Assembly (NCBI GenBank): GCA_028868535.1
Contig: JAGWUH010000028.1
Location: 1-51,351 of the forward strand
Direction of reading: 5' to 3'
Origin: Sphingomonadales bacterium
GTDB taxonomy: Bacteria > Pseudomonadota > Alphaproteobacteria > Sphingomonadales > Sphingomonadaceae
DNA length: 51,351 nt
Shown here piece after piece: positions 24,832 through 33,238 of the stretch (within the stretch, counting starts at the first letter, position 1; the number at the start of each line of letters is the position of its first letter). Both the position numbers and the translations under genes were made by a program. Under the pieces are notes generated by a model. The model did no database searches, was not told where the DNA came from, and saw nothing but the letters and a program-made list of their open reading frames with translations.

Positions 24832-25790
24832 ACGCGCGCGGGCACGTGCTGGCCCTGTCGGGCGGGGTCGGCGGGGCGAAGCTGGCGGCGGGGCTGGCGG
24901 CGGTGCTGCCGCCGGAACGGCTGACGATCGCGGTGAACACCGGCGACGATTTCGAGCACCTCGGGCTGACGGTGTGCCCGGATATCGATTCGGTGGTCTA
25001 TGCATTGGCCGGCCTCAACGACAGCGTCCGCGGCTGGGGCGTGGCCGACGAGAGCTGGCAGATGATGGCGATGCTGCGGCGGCTGGGCGGCGAGGACTGG
25101 TTCAACCTCGGCGATCGCGATCTCGCCATGCACCTGCAGCGCAGCGAGGGCCTGCGGCGGGGCGAGACGCTGTCCACGGTGACGGCGCGGCTGGCGGCGA
25201 CGCTCGGCATCGGCGCGGCGGTGGTGCCGGTGAGCGACGATCCGGTGCGCACGCAAGTGCTGACCGAGGCCGGCTGGCTCGATTTCCAGCGCTACTTCGT
25301 CGGCGAGCAGTGCCGGCCAGTGGCGCGGGGCTTCCGCTTTGCCGGCGCGGAGCGGGCGCGGATCGCGCCGGGGCTGGCGGCGGCGCTGGCGCGTGACGAT
25401 CTCGCGGGAATCGTGCTGTGTCCGTCGAACCCCTACCTGTCGATCGACCCGATGCTGGCGGTGCCGGGCCTGCGCGACGCGCTGCTGGCGGCGAAATGCC
25501 CGCGAATCGCGGTGTCGCCGCTGATCGGCGGGCAGGCGGTGAAAGGCCCGCTGGCCAAGCTGATCGCCGAGATTGCGCCGAAAGCCGGGGCAGGCGGGGG
25601 CAACGCCCTCATTGCAAACCATTACGGTGCGTTGCTGACGCACCTGGTGATTGACCGCAGCGACGATGCCGACGCCGGGGCATTGCGCGCGGGCGGGCTT
25701 TCCGTCACCGTGACCGCGACTCTGATGCGCGAGAACGCGGATCGCGAGCGGTTGGCGCGCGAGGTGCTGAAGGCAGCTGGGGTGGAATGA
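24828..25790 (+). CDS. cofD: 2-phospho-L-lactate transferase (Fo to F420-0)
   Basis: The 320-residue CofD/FbiA-family protein has VLALSGGVGGAKLAAGL (about 7-23), NTGDDFEHLGLTVCPDIDS and FNLGDRDLAMHLQR. The C-terminal blocks are CPSNPYLSIDPML and SPLIGGQAVKGPLAKL. It joins the three-carbon phospho-acid from CofC's product to Fo. I place the start at GTG 24828, which forms a GTGA overlap with the cofE stop; the longer open frame upstream runs through cofE. Its stop overlaps the fbiC start by four bases. Length fits the family. Confidence 0.92.
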   Translation: MNARGHVLALSGGVGGAKLAAGLAAVLPPERLTIAVNTGDDFEHLGLTVCPDIDSVVYALAGLNDSVRGWGVADESWQMMAMLRRLGGEDWFNLGDRDLAMHLQRSEGLRRGETLSTVTARLAATLGIGAAVVPVSDDPVRTQVLTEAGWLDFQRYFVGEQCRPVARGFRFAGAERARIAPGLAAALARDDLAGIVLCPSNPYLSIDPMLAVPGLRDALLAAKCPRIAVSPLIGGQAVKGPLAKLIAEIAPKAGAGGGNALIANHYGALLTHLVIDRSDDADAGALRAGGLSVTVTATLMRENADRERLAREVLKAAGVE

Positions 25791-28153
25791 TGACGGCGGA
25801 AGACGGAGACCTGATGCGGCGGCTGCTGGCGATGCCGCTCGACGCGCTGATGGCCGAGGCGCGCGACCGGCGCGACCATCGTCATGGCCCGCTGACGCCG
25901 CGCCGGATGACGTATTCGCGCAAGGTGTTCATCCCGCTGACGCGGCTGTGCGCCGATGTCTGCCATTACTGCACCTTCGCCACCACGCCGTCGCACCTGC
26001 CGGCGCCCTATCTGACGCCGGCGGAAGTGCTGGAGATCGCCCGCGCCGGGGCGGCACAGGGATGCAAGGAGGCGCTGTTCACGCTCGGTGACGCGCCCGA
26101 GCGGCGTTATGCCCAGGCGCGCGAATGGCTCGATGCGCACGGCTTCGCCCGCACCATCGACTATGTCCGCCATTGCGCGGAGCTGGTGCTGGCCGAAACC
26201 GGGCTGCTGCCGCACGTCAACGCCGGGCTGATGGACGAGGCGGATTACGCCGCCCTGAAGCCGATCGCGCCGTCATGCGGGCTGATGCTGGAAAGCGCCT
26301 CGGACCGCCTTTGCGACAAGGGCCTGCCGCACCACGGCTCGCCCGACAAGGTTCCGGCGGTGCGGCTGGCGTCGCTGGCGGCGGCCGGGCGGGCGCGGAT
26401 GCCGGTGACCAGCGGCGTGCTCGTCGGCATCGGCGAGACCGCGGAGGAACGCATCGAGGCGCTGCTGGCGTTGCGCGACCTGCACCGTGCCCATGGCCAC
26501 CTGCAGGAAGTGATCGTGCAGAACTTCTGCCCCAAGCCGGGCACGAAGATGGCGCACGCGCCCGAACTGGCCGAGAGCGATTTCCTGCGCGCGGTGGCGG
26601 CGGCGCGGATCGTGCTGCCCGACGAGGTTTCGCTGCAGGTGCCGCCGAACCTCAACGACGAGCGGCTGAGCGAGCTGATCGACTGCGGCATCGATGATTG
26701 GGGCGGAATTTCCCCGGTGACGATGGATCACGTCAACCCGGAGGCGCCGTGGCCCGAAGTGGCCCGGCTGGCGGCGATCTGCGCCGGCAAGGGGCTGCCG
26801 CTGGTCGAGCGGCTCACCGCCTACCCGCGCTTCGTGCGCGATGCCTTCGGCACCGCCGAGCCGCAAGGCTGGATCGCGCCGGCGCTGGCGCCGCACGTGC
26901 TCCGGCTGGCCGACAGCGAAGGTCTGGCGCGCGATTCGGCCTGGAGCCCCGGCGTCGCCGAGCGCGCGCCGGGGACCGCGGCGGCGCCGCTGGGAGCGGT
27001 GTTCGCGGTGGCCGGATCGCCGGCGCTGCACCGCATCCTCGACCAGGCTGCGGGCGGGCACGAGCTGGCCGAGGACGAGATCGTCGCGCTGTTCGCGGCG
27101 CGCGAGGGGCAGGCGCAGGCGGTGATCGAGGCGGCCGACGCGCTGCGCGCCGAGGCGATCGGCGAGGACGTCACCTTCGTCATCAACCGCAACATCAACT
27201 ATACCAACTACTGCACGCATTCCTGTGCGTTTTGTGCGTTCTCCAAGTCGAGTTCCAAGGCGGGTTTCCGCGACGCGCCGTACAATCTGTCGTTCGACGA
27301 CGTCGCCGGGCAGGCGCGCGAGGCGGTGCGGCGCGGCGCGAGCGAGGTCTGCCTGCAAGGCGGCATCCACCCGAGCTACACCGGCGAGACCTACCTCGGC
27401 ATCCTCAGGGCGGTGAAGGCGGCGTGCCCGCAGCTTCACGTCCATGCGTTCTCGCCGCTGGAGGCCTGGCAGGGGGCGACGACGCTGGGCATGTCGATCC
27501 ATGACTACCTGGCGATGCTGCGCGACGAAGGGCTGGGCTCGCTGCCCGGTACGGCGGCGGAGATCCTCGACGACGAGATCCGCGCGAAGATATGCCCGGA
27601 CAAGCTGACGACGCAATTGTGGCTGGACGTGGTGCGGGCCGCACACGAAGTCGGCCTGAAGACCACCGCGACGGTGATGTACGGCCATTGCGAGACGCCG
27701 ACGCACTGGGCGCGGCACCTGCTGCGCATCCGGCGCTTGCAGGGCGAGACCGGCGGCTTCACCGAGTTCGTGCCGCTGCCGCTGGTGCACATGGAGGCGC
27801 CGATGTACCGGCGCGGGCAATCGCGGAAGGGTCCGACCTGGCGCGAGGCGCTGATGATGCACGCGGTGGCGCGGATCGCGCTGCACGGCGCGATCGGGTC
27901 GATCCAGGCGAGCTGGGTGAAGCTGGGGATCGAAGGCGCGGCGGCGGCGCTGAAGGCGGGTTGCAACGACCTCGGCGGGGTGCTGATGAACGAGTCGATC
28001 AGCCGCGCTGCCGGGGCCGCGCACGGCCAGGAGCTGACCGTGGCGGACCTCGTCGCGGCGGCGGCCAGCGCGGGGCGCAGGCTGCGGCGGCGGACGACGC
28101 TTTATGCGGACCTGGGCCCGGCGGAGCAGTGGCTGGAGCCGGCAGAGGCCTGA
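25787..28153 (+). CDS. fbiC: FO synthase, fused CofG-CofH (FbiC)
   Basis: The 788-residue protein carries two radical-SAM modules. The N-terminal CofG-like half has CADVCHYC (C55, C59, C62); the C-terminal CofH-like half has CTHSCAFC (C476, C480, C483). Each coordinates a 4Fe-4S cluster. Together they build Fo, the deazaflavin chromophore, from tyrosine and the flavin-pathway pyrimidine. The fused order matches actinobacterial FbiC (about 850 residues) rather than the separate archaeal genes. Both cysteine triads and typical blocks such as SYTGETYLGIL- and YGHCETP-type segments are intact, so it should be active. The start overlaps cofD by four bases. Confidence 0.93.
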   Translation: MMTAEDGDLMRRLLAMPLDALMAEARDRRDHRHGPLTPRRMTYSRKVFIPLTRLCADVCHYCTFATTPSHLPAPYLTPAEVLEIARAGAAQGCKEALFTLGDAPERRYAQAREWLDAHGFARTIDYVRHCAELVLAETGLLPHVNAGLMDEADYAALKPIAPSCGLMLESASDRLCDKGLPHHGSPDKVPAVRLASLAAAGRARMPVTSGVLVGIGETAEERIEALLALRDLHRAHGHLQEVIVQNFCPKPGTKMAHAPELAESDFLRAVAAARIVLPDEVSLQVPPNLNDERLSELIDCGIDDWGGISPVTMDHVNPEAPWPEVARLAAICAGKGLPLVERLTAYPRFVRDAFGTAEPQGWIAPALAPHVLRLADSEGLARDSAWSPGVAERAPGTAAAPLGAVFAVAGSPALHRILDQAAGGHELAEDEIVALFAAREGQAQAVIEAADALRAEAIGEDVTFVINRNINYTNYCTHSCAFCAFSKSSSKAGFRDAPYNLSFDDVAGQAREAVRRGASEVCLQGGIHPSYTGETYLGILRAVKAACPQLHVHAFSPLEAWQGATTLGMSIHDYLAMLRDEGLGSLPGTAAEILDDEIRAKICPDKLTTQLWLDVVRAAHEVGLKTTATVMYGHCETPTHWARHLLRIRRLQGETGGFTEFVPLPLVHMEAPMYRRGQSRKGPTWREALMMHAVARIALHGAIGSIQASWVKLGIEGAAAALKAGCNDLGGVLMNESISRAAGAAHGQELTVADLVAAAASAGRRLRRRTTLYADLGPAEQWLEPAEA

Positions 28154-28483
28154 TCAGGCGTCGTGGCGCGCCGGCGGTGCCGATTTCATCGGCGGTTCGG
28201 GCGGCGTGTTGACGTCGAACTCGACCCCGAAGACATTCCCCTTGACCCAGCGGACGATGCCCCACAGCGCGCGGTTGTCGGGCAGCAGCACGGTCACGAC
28301 CTCGTCCCGATGCGGCGCGGTGCCACGCGTCGCCGCGCTGAAGCCCTTGCTCGAAAAGTCGCGGACCATGATGTCCTGGACGACGCCGTCGGCGGCGACC
28401 AGCATCAGCCGTTGCAGGCCGTGCTTGCGCGCCGGCCGATAGACCGGGGTGGGGCGGAACTCGCCCGGCTTGACGACTCCCAT
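28154..28483 (-). CDS. PilZ domain protein
   Basis: The 109-residue protein has a PilZ-like core: basic segment RPARKHG (about 17-23), D-x-SSKG in VRDFSSKGFS and GIVRWVKGNVFGVEF near 74-88. PilZ domains bind cyclic-di-GMP through RxxxR and D/NxSxxG motifs. The first motif here is only approximate, so binding is uncertain. It is a stand-alone domain with no transmembrane segment. It ends base-to-base with fbiC on the opposite strand, an arrangement without obvious functional meaning. Confidence 0.75.
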   Translation of the reverse strand: MGVVKPGEFRPTPVYRPARKHGLQRLMLVAADGVVQDIMVRDFSSKGFSAATRGTAPHRDEVVTVLLPDNRALWGIVRWVKGNVFGVEFDVNTPPEPPMKSAPPARHDA

Positions 28484-28565
28484 GTCCGCCTCTCGCTTTG
28501 GTTCGCGGACGAGGTTAATCGCGGCGCGGTCAAGGCGTGGTCAGCGCCGTGCTAGGGGAAAACCC

Positions 28566-29036
28566 TCAGCTCATCGCGTTGATGTGGTTCCACATCGCCT
28601 CGGGCATGGCGACATACTCGAGGTAGTGGCCGAAGGCCTTGCGCCCGTCGAGGTAGAGGAAGTTCAGCGCATCCGGCCCGTTGTAGCGTTCGAACGCGAC
28701 GGGCAGGTCCTGGCTGTCCACCCGGCGGCGGAAATCGTCCCAGTCCAGCACGCGCTGGCAGTGGTGGTGGAAGCGCATCGGCCCGCCGTTCGACGGGGCG
28801 TTGGCATAGTGGCCGGTCTCGTCGATCTCGGGCTCGATCAGCTCGTATTGTTCGCCGTCGAGCCAGAACATGCAGATGCGCAGCTTGTGCCGCTTCGGCC
28901 CGTCGGCGGTCTCGACCATCTGGTCCACCGGGATGATCGTGGGGTCCTTGGCGAGGCCGCGCGCGCGGAACACCGCGATCGCTTCCTCGATGTTGTCGCA
29001 GACATAGCCGATCTGGTAGGCCTTGCTTTCGAGCAT
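28566..29036 (-). CDS. VOC (glyoxalase superfamily) protein
   Basis: The 156-residue single VOC domain has YQIGYVCDNIEEAIAVFRARG at the N-terminus, then YELIEPEID, FHHHCQRVLDW and HYLEYVAMPEAM, which supply the His/Glu metal-ligand candidates. It lies 11 bases after the sulfotransferase stop, so the two are one transcription unit. The VOC/sulfotransferase association also occurs in the operon at 3698-7389. Function could be isomerase, lyase or dioxygenase-like. Confidence 0.8.
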   Translation of the reverse strand: MLESKAYQIGYVCDNIEEAIAVFRARGLAKDPTIIPVDQMVETADGPKRHKLRICMFWLDGEQYELIEPEIDETGHYANAPSNGGPMRFHHHCQRVLDWDDFRRRVDSQDLPVAFERYNGPDALNFLYLDGRKAFGHYLEYVAMPEAMWNHINAMS

Positions 29037-29047
29037 GGGGGGCTCCT

Positions 29048-30226
29048 TCAGCCTTCGCGGGCGACGTCGTAGCGCGACAGGTAGCGCTCGAACATCGGCT
29101 GCAGTTGATCCATCGTCAGCCCGTACTGCGCGAGCTTGTACTCGTGCCTGCCGAACTTGCCCTGCGGGTTGTCGTCGAGCCAGCCCTGGATGCCGGCTTC
29201 GGCCTCGGGCGTCCATTCGTCGCCGAGTTGCTTGTACAGCGTCTTCATCGTCTCGATCGGCCGCGTCATCAGGTCGGCGTATTGCACGTCGATGATCTTG
29301 TCCTCGCCGTGCCGGTCGCGGAAATCCATGATGCGGTTGGCGTGCTCGGCCGCCTGCCAGGGATAGTCCTCGGCCAGCCATTCGGTGTCGATCCGCCCCA
29401 TGTGGCCCATGTGATTGAGCGAGATGATCGAGCACAGCGATCCGGTCGCGGTGAACGGATCGCGGTGCGTCCAGATCACGCGGGCATCGGGATAGACCTG
29501 GAAGATCGTGTCGAGCCACAGCGCGTGCGACGGCTTCTTGACGTTCCACACGCCGCCGGCGTTCTCCTGGAGGAGCTGCAGGAACTTCTTGTGGTATTCG
29601 TAGGCGCTGGTCATGTCGCAGCTGAAGATGAAGTCCTTGTATTCCGGCAGCTTGCCCTTGGATTCGATCATCAGCGTCTTGAAGTCGTGGCACATGAAGA
29701 ACACGCACTCGTTCGGGTAGATCGCCGAGCCGCGATAGTACTTGCCGGCGTCGGGATGCGCGGCGAGCATCGCCTTCTCCTGCTCCAGCCGGGCCAGCGC
29801 GCGCGGATCGGTCGTCAACCGGGACTTCGCCGCGACGGGCGGCACCGGCTCGTCGATCTCCCAGGTCAATGGCGACCGCCGCGCCGGATCGGCGGCGAGC
29901 AGGTTCGACATCAGCGTGGTGCCGGTGCGGGGAATGCCCATGACGAAGATCGGGCGTTCGATCTTCCGGGCGAGCTGTTCGGGTTGCTGCTTCAAGTAAT
30001 CCTCGACGCGCAGCCGGTTGGTCAGCCAGTGCAGGATGTCGCCGCGACAGCGCGCCACGCCCTGTTCGGTATTCTGGCCGCGCGCGGTGCCGGCGTTGAA
30101 GTCGCGGACCAGCACATCGAGGCCCTCGCGATACGACTCGCCACCGAAATCGCTGAGCCCGGTCTGGCGGCAGGCCTCCTCGACCAGCGCATCGACGACC
30201 ATGGCCCCAGGCATCGCTTCCAGCAT
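29048..30226 (-). CDS. Sulfotransferase family protein (PAPS-dependent), second copy
   Basis: The 392-residue protein has the PAPS 5'-phosphosulfate loop MGIPRTGTT near 96-104 and the 3'-phosphate site VIWTHRDPFTATGS near 248-261. Layout and length match the protein at 3698-4891, but the two are clearly diverged outside the cofactor motifs, so acceptors probably differ. The ATG at 30226 fits the family N-terminus; the longer open frame upstream crosses the AraC gene. It pairs with a VOC gene and lies downstream of an AraC-type regulator in the same direction. The acceptor is unknown. Confidence 0.88.
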   Translation of the reverse strand: MLEAMPGAMVVDALVEEACRQTGLSDFGGESYREGLDVLVRDFNAGTARGQNTEQGVARCRGDILHWLTNRLRVEDYLKQQPEQLARKIERPIFVMGIPRTGTTLMSNLLAADPARRSPLTWEIDEPVPPVAAKSRLTTDPRALARLEQEKAMLAAHPDAGKYYRGSAIYPNECVFFMCHDFKTLMIESKGKLPEYKDFIFSCDMTSAYEYHKKFLQLLQENAGGVWNVKKPSHALWLDTIFQVYPDARVIWTHRDPFTATGSLCSIISLNHMGHMGRIDTEWLAEDYPWQAAEHANRIMDFRDRHGEDKIIDVQYADLMTRPIETMKTLYKQLGDEWTPEAEAGIQGWLDDNPQGKFGRHEYKLAQYGLTMDQLQPMFERYLSRYDVAREG

Positions 30227-30360
30227 TTCAGGCTCCCTGTCCCGTGTTCGCTGCGGCCGTGCATGCGGCCGCGTTCGGCGTGCAGGTAAGGCCGGGGGAG
30301 GGGGGCTTGGCAATCGGCCGACTCTGGCTGATCCGGCCACAGTTGCGGAATTGGGCCAGA

Positions 30361-31245
30361 TTACCCCTTGGCGACGCGCAACTGGCGCTGCCGGAACTGG
30401 TTGGGGCTGATTCCGACCGCGCGCCGGAACGCGAACGTGAAGCTGGAGGGCGACGCGAAGCCCATCGCGAACGCCACCGCCTTGACGCTGTCCCCCGCCA
30501 TCAGTCGCCGCTTTGCCGCCTCCATTCGGCGCTGTTCGACATGATCGCCGATCGAGCAGCCACGGCTGGTGCGGAAGCCGCGCGTCAGTTGCCGCACCGA
30601 GATGTTGCAGATGTCTGCCAGCTCGGCGAGGCCGGGCGCGCGGCTCTCGTCGGCCAGCCGTTCGTCGATCAGGCGCAGGCGCCAGCCCGCCAGCCCGCCG
30701 GTGACCGGCCGCTCGTGGACTTCCAGGCAAAAGCGGCCGATCTCGATCGCCAGCTCGCTGGCGAACAGGTCGAGCATCGTCTCCGCGGCGAGGCCGGGAT
30801 GACGCACTTCCTCGGTCATGCGGAACAGCAGGGCGCGGATGCGCGCGCTGGTGATGTCGAGCGTGGCGGCAAGGCGCTGGTCGGTCCATTCGAGCTCGCG
30901 GCCGATCAGCGCGGCCACGGGTTCGGGCGAAAGGTCGCAGGTCAGCGAGGCCTGCCGCCCGGGATCGCCGCGGAAGTGCAGCGATTCCCCGGGCGGCACC
31001 AGGAAGATGTCGCCGAGGCGGTCGAAGCGGTGCGGCCCCCAATGCGCGACATAGCCGGCGCGGGCATTGAGCGGTCGCGGCGTCAGGCAGAGATTGACGT
31101 GATATCGCCCGCTGGGCGCGGTGACGTTGTCCTGCGCCGAAGGCATGTCGAAACGCACGATCCGGGCATCGATCGTCGGCGTGGCCAGTGCCGCCTCGAC
31201 GGCGATGGTGGCGGGCGTGGCGGCGGGGGCAGGCGGGACGGTCAT
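30361..31245 (-). CDS. AraC family transcriptional regulator
   Basis: The roughly 294-residue protein has a C-terminal AraC/XylS double helix-turn-helix: LAELADICNISVRQLTRGFR, then DSVKAVAFAMGFASPSSFTFAFRRAVGISPNQFR. The N-terminal ~170 residues are a cupin-like sensing domain (SGRYHVNLCL...DIFLVPPGESLHFRGD). The start at 31245 (MTVPPAPA) is preferred; an upstream Met at 31323 would add an arginine-rich tail. It is divergent from the SDR-dehydrogenase-MBL operon and codirectional with the sulfotransferase, so it may control either. Confidence 0.88.
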   Translation of the reverse strand: MTVPPAPAATPATIAVEAALATPTIDARIVRFDMPSAQDNVTAPSGRYHVNLCLTPRPLNARAGYVAHWGPHRFDRLGDIFLVPPGESLHFRGDPGRQASLTCDLSPEPVAALIGRELEWTDQRLAATLDITSARIRALLFRMTEEVRHPGLAAETMLDLFASELAIEIGRFCLEVHERPVTGGLAGWRLRLIDERLADESRAPGLAELADICNISVRQLTRGFRTSRGCSIGDHVEQRRMEAAKRRLMAGDSVKAVAFAMGFASPSSFTFAFRRAVGISPNQFRQRQLRVAKG

Positions 31246-31403
31246 GGCGGCGGGCCGATCCGGTTTGTGTCCGTGGCTGGACGATGTGGCCGGAAATGTA
31301 AGCCGCCTGCGGTTGCGGCGCAAGCGCGGCGGGCCGACACCTGCGGCGGTGAGAATGGCCGGGCGGCGAGCGCCGGGCCTCGCATCTGCGGGAGAGGGAT
31401 TTC

Positions 31404-32198
31404 ATGGCCAAGGGGCTGTTCGACTGTTCGGGCAAGGTGACGCTGGTGACCGGCGGCAACGGCGGCATCGGCCTGGGCTTTGCGATGGGCGTCGCCAAGC
31501 AGGGCGGCGACCTGGCGATCTGGGCCCGCAACGCCGAGAAGAACGCCGCCGCCAAGGCGGAACTGCTGGCGGCCGGCGCCGGCCGGGTCGAGACCTACCT
31601 CGTCGACGTCTCCACCGAGGAGGCCATCATTGCCGGCTACGACCAGCTTATGAACGACTTCGGCCGCATCGACTGCGTGTTCGCCAACTCGGGTGCCAGC
31701 CCGCGCTACAACTCGGTGTTCGACATGCCGACCGAGCACTGGTTCGAATTCCAGAAGACGGCGCTGCACGGTGCCTTCTTCACGCTGCGCGAGGCCGCGC
31801 GCCACATGAAGGCCCGCGCCGAGGGGGGGGAGCCGGGCGGCAGCCTCGTCGCCTGCGGCAGCCTCTCGCTGTTCCAGGGCCTGCCGGGCAAGATGGAGTA
31901 TGCGGCTTCCAAGTGCGGCGTCCTCGCCGTGATCCGCTGCCTGGCGGCGGAGATGGGGGAGTTCGGGGTGCGCGCCAACGTCATCGCCCCGGGCATGATC
32001 ATGACGCCGATGATGGGGCCGAAGGACGGCCCCGCCGTGCAGTACCTGACCGCGCAGTACAGCCCGGTGACGCCGATGAAGCGCGTCGGCTATCCGGAAG
32101 ATTTCGAGGGCATCGGCGCGTTCCTGTGCTCGGACGCGTCCAGCTTCATCACGGGCGAGACCATCACGGTCGACGGTGGATACATGATCCGCATGTGA
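31404..32198 (+). CDS. SDR family oxidoreductase
   Basis: The 264-residue SDR has TGGNGGIG (near 14-21) and NSGA in place of the usual NNAG. The catalytic serine is in ACGSLSLFQ and YAASK supplies Tyr/Lys. The NNAG variant is tolerated in many SDRs. A run of eight G bases (31823-31830) lies inside the gene, but the frame stays open and the fold is continuous. GGAGAGGG precedes the ATG. It is the first gene of a three-gene plus-strand operon with the zinc dehydrogenase and MBL protein. Confidence 0.9.
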   Translation: MAKGLFDCSGKVTLVTGGNGGIGLGFAMGVAKQGGDLAIWARNAEKNAAAKAELLAAGAGRVETYLVDVSTEEAIIAGYDQLMNDFGRIDCVFANSGASPRYNSVFDMPTEHWFEFQKTALHGAFFTLREAARHMKARAEGGEPGGSLVACGSLSLFQGLPGKMEYAASKCGVLAVIRCLAAEMGEFGVRANVIAPGMIMTPMMGPKDGPAVQYLTAQYSPVTPMKRVGYPEDFEGIGAFLCSDASSFITGETITVDGGYMIRM

Positions 32199-32226
32199 CG
32201 CGGGCGGGTGACTTGGGAGAAACACG

Positions 32227-33237
32227 ATGGAACTGCTGACCATTCATGGCGTCGGTGACGTGCGGCTGGACGACTACAGCCGCCCGGCCTGCGGCCCGGA
32301 CGATGTCGTCGTGAAGATGAAGGCCGTGGGCATCTGCGGGTCCGATCTCTCCTACATCAAGGTCGGGGGCATTCCGACGCCCGGCACCAAGACCGCGCTG
32401 GGCCACGAGGGCGCCGGCGAGGTGCTCGAGGTCGGCGGCAACGTCGGCGGCATCGCCGTCGGCGATGCGGTGATCATCAACCCGATGATGACCCCGTCGA
32501 ACATCGGCAGCGGCGGGCCGGAAGGCTGCTTCACCCAGGAACTGCTGGTGCGCGCGGCCGAGGCCGGCACCAACATCCTGCCCATTCCCGAAGGCATCGG
32601 CTACGACGTCGCGGCGATGTGCGAGCCGCTGGCGGTGGCGATGCACGGCGTCAACCGTGCCAATGTCAAGGCGGGCGACAAGGTCGTGGTGTTCGGTTGC
32701 GGCCCGATCGGGCTGGGCATGATCCTGTGGCTGGTCGATCGCGGCGTCACCGACGTCGTCGCCTTCGACCTTGCGCCGGAACGCCGCGAACGCGCGCTGG
32801 CGCTGGGCGCGCGCGCCGCGCTCGATCCGCTGGCGGGGAGCCTTTACGACCAGCTCGGGCCGCTGCACGGCACCGGCGAATGCTATTTCCGCCCGTGCGT
32901 CAACACCGATGCCTGGATCGACGCGGCGGGGGCGCCCAACCTGCTTGCGGACGTCATCAACGTCACCAGGTTCCAGTCGCGCTATGTCGTTACCGCGGCC
33001 TACATGAAGCCGATCGAGTTCCCGGTCGGCCGCATGCTGACCAGCGAGATGACGCTGACCACCGCCGTCGGCTATCCCACCGAGATGCCCGACGTGATCG
33101 CGGCGATGCCGCGGCTGAAGGACAAGATTGCCAGCATCATCAGCCATCGACTGCCATTCGGCCAGGTGCTCGACGGCCTCAAGGTCGCGGCGACGCCGCA
33201 ATCGGCCAAGGTGATGATCGAGTTCGAGGGCGCCTGA
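32227..33237 (+). CDS. Medium-chain alcohol dehydrogenase lacking the structural zinc loop
   Basis: The 336-residue MDR protein has the catalytic-zinc residues in CGSDLS (near 37-42) and GHEGAGEVLEVG (59-70). The nucleotide-binding motif is VVVFGCGPIGLG. The usual four-cysteine structural-zinc lobe near residues 88-105 is replaced by a short MMTPSNIGSGGPEG loop. This differs from the full-zinc enzyme at 2679-3701. It likely oxidises or reduces an alcohol made by the preceding SDR. It lies 28 bases after the SDR, and its stop is one base before the MBL start. Confidence 0.87.
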   Translation: MELLTIHGVGDVRLDDYSRPACGPDDVVVKMKAVGICGSDLSYIKVGGIPTPGTKTALGHEGAGEVLEVGGNVGGIAVGDAVIINPMMTPSNIGSGGPEGCFTQELLVRAAEAGTNILPIPEGIGYDVAAMCEPLAVAMHGVNRANVKAGDKVVVFGCGPIGLGMILWLVDRGVTDVVAFDLAPERRERALALGARAALDPLAGSLYDQLGPLHGTGECYFRPCVNTDAWIDAAGAPNLLADVINVTRFQSRYVVTAAYMKPIEFPVGRMLTSEMTLTTAVGYPTEMPDVIAAMPRLKDKIASIISHRLPFGQVLDGLKVAATPQSAKVMIEFEGA

Positions 33238-33238
33238 C

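Noticed and set aside
28141..28160. Direct end-to-end junction of fbiC and the PilZ gene as a sign of fusion or functional link
   Set aside because: The genes are convergent with separate stop codons. Tight convergence is common in this compact DNA.
31823..31830. Run of eight G bases in the SDR gene as a possible frameshift
   Set aside because: The reading frame and SDR motifs continue unbroken on both sides, so there is no evidence of a broken gene.
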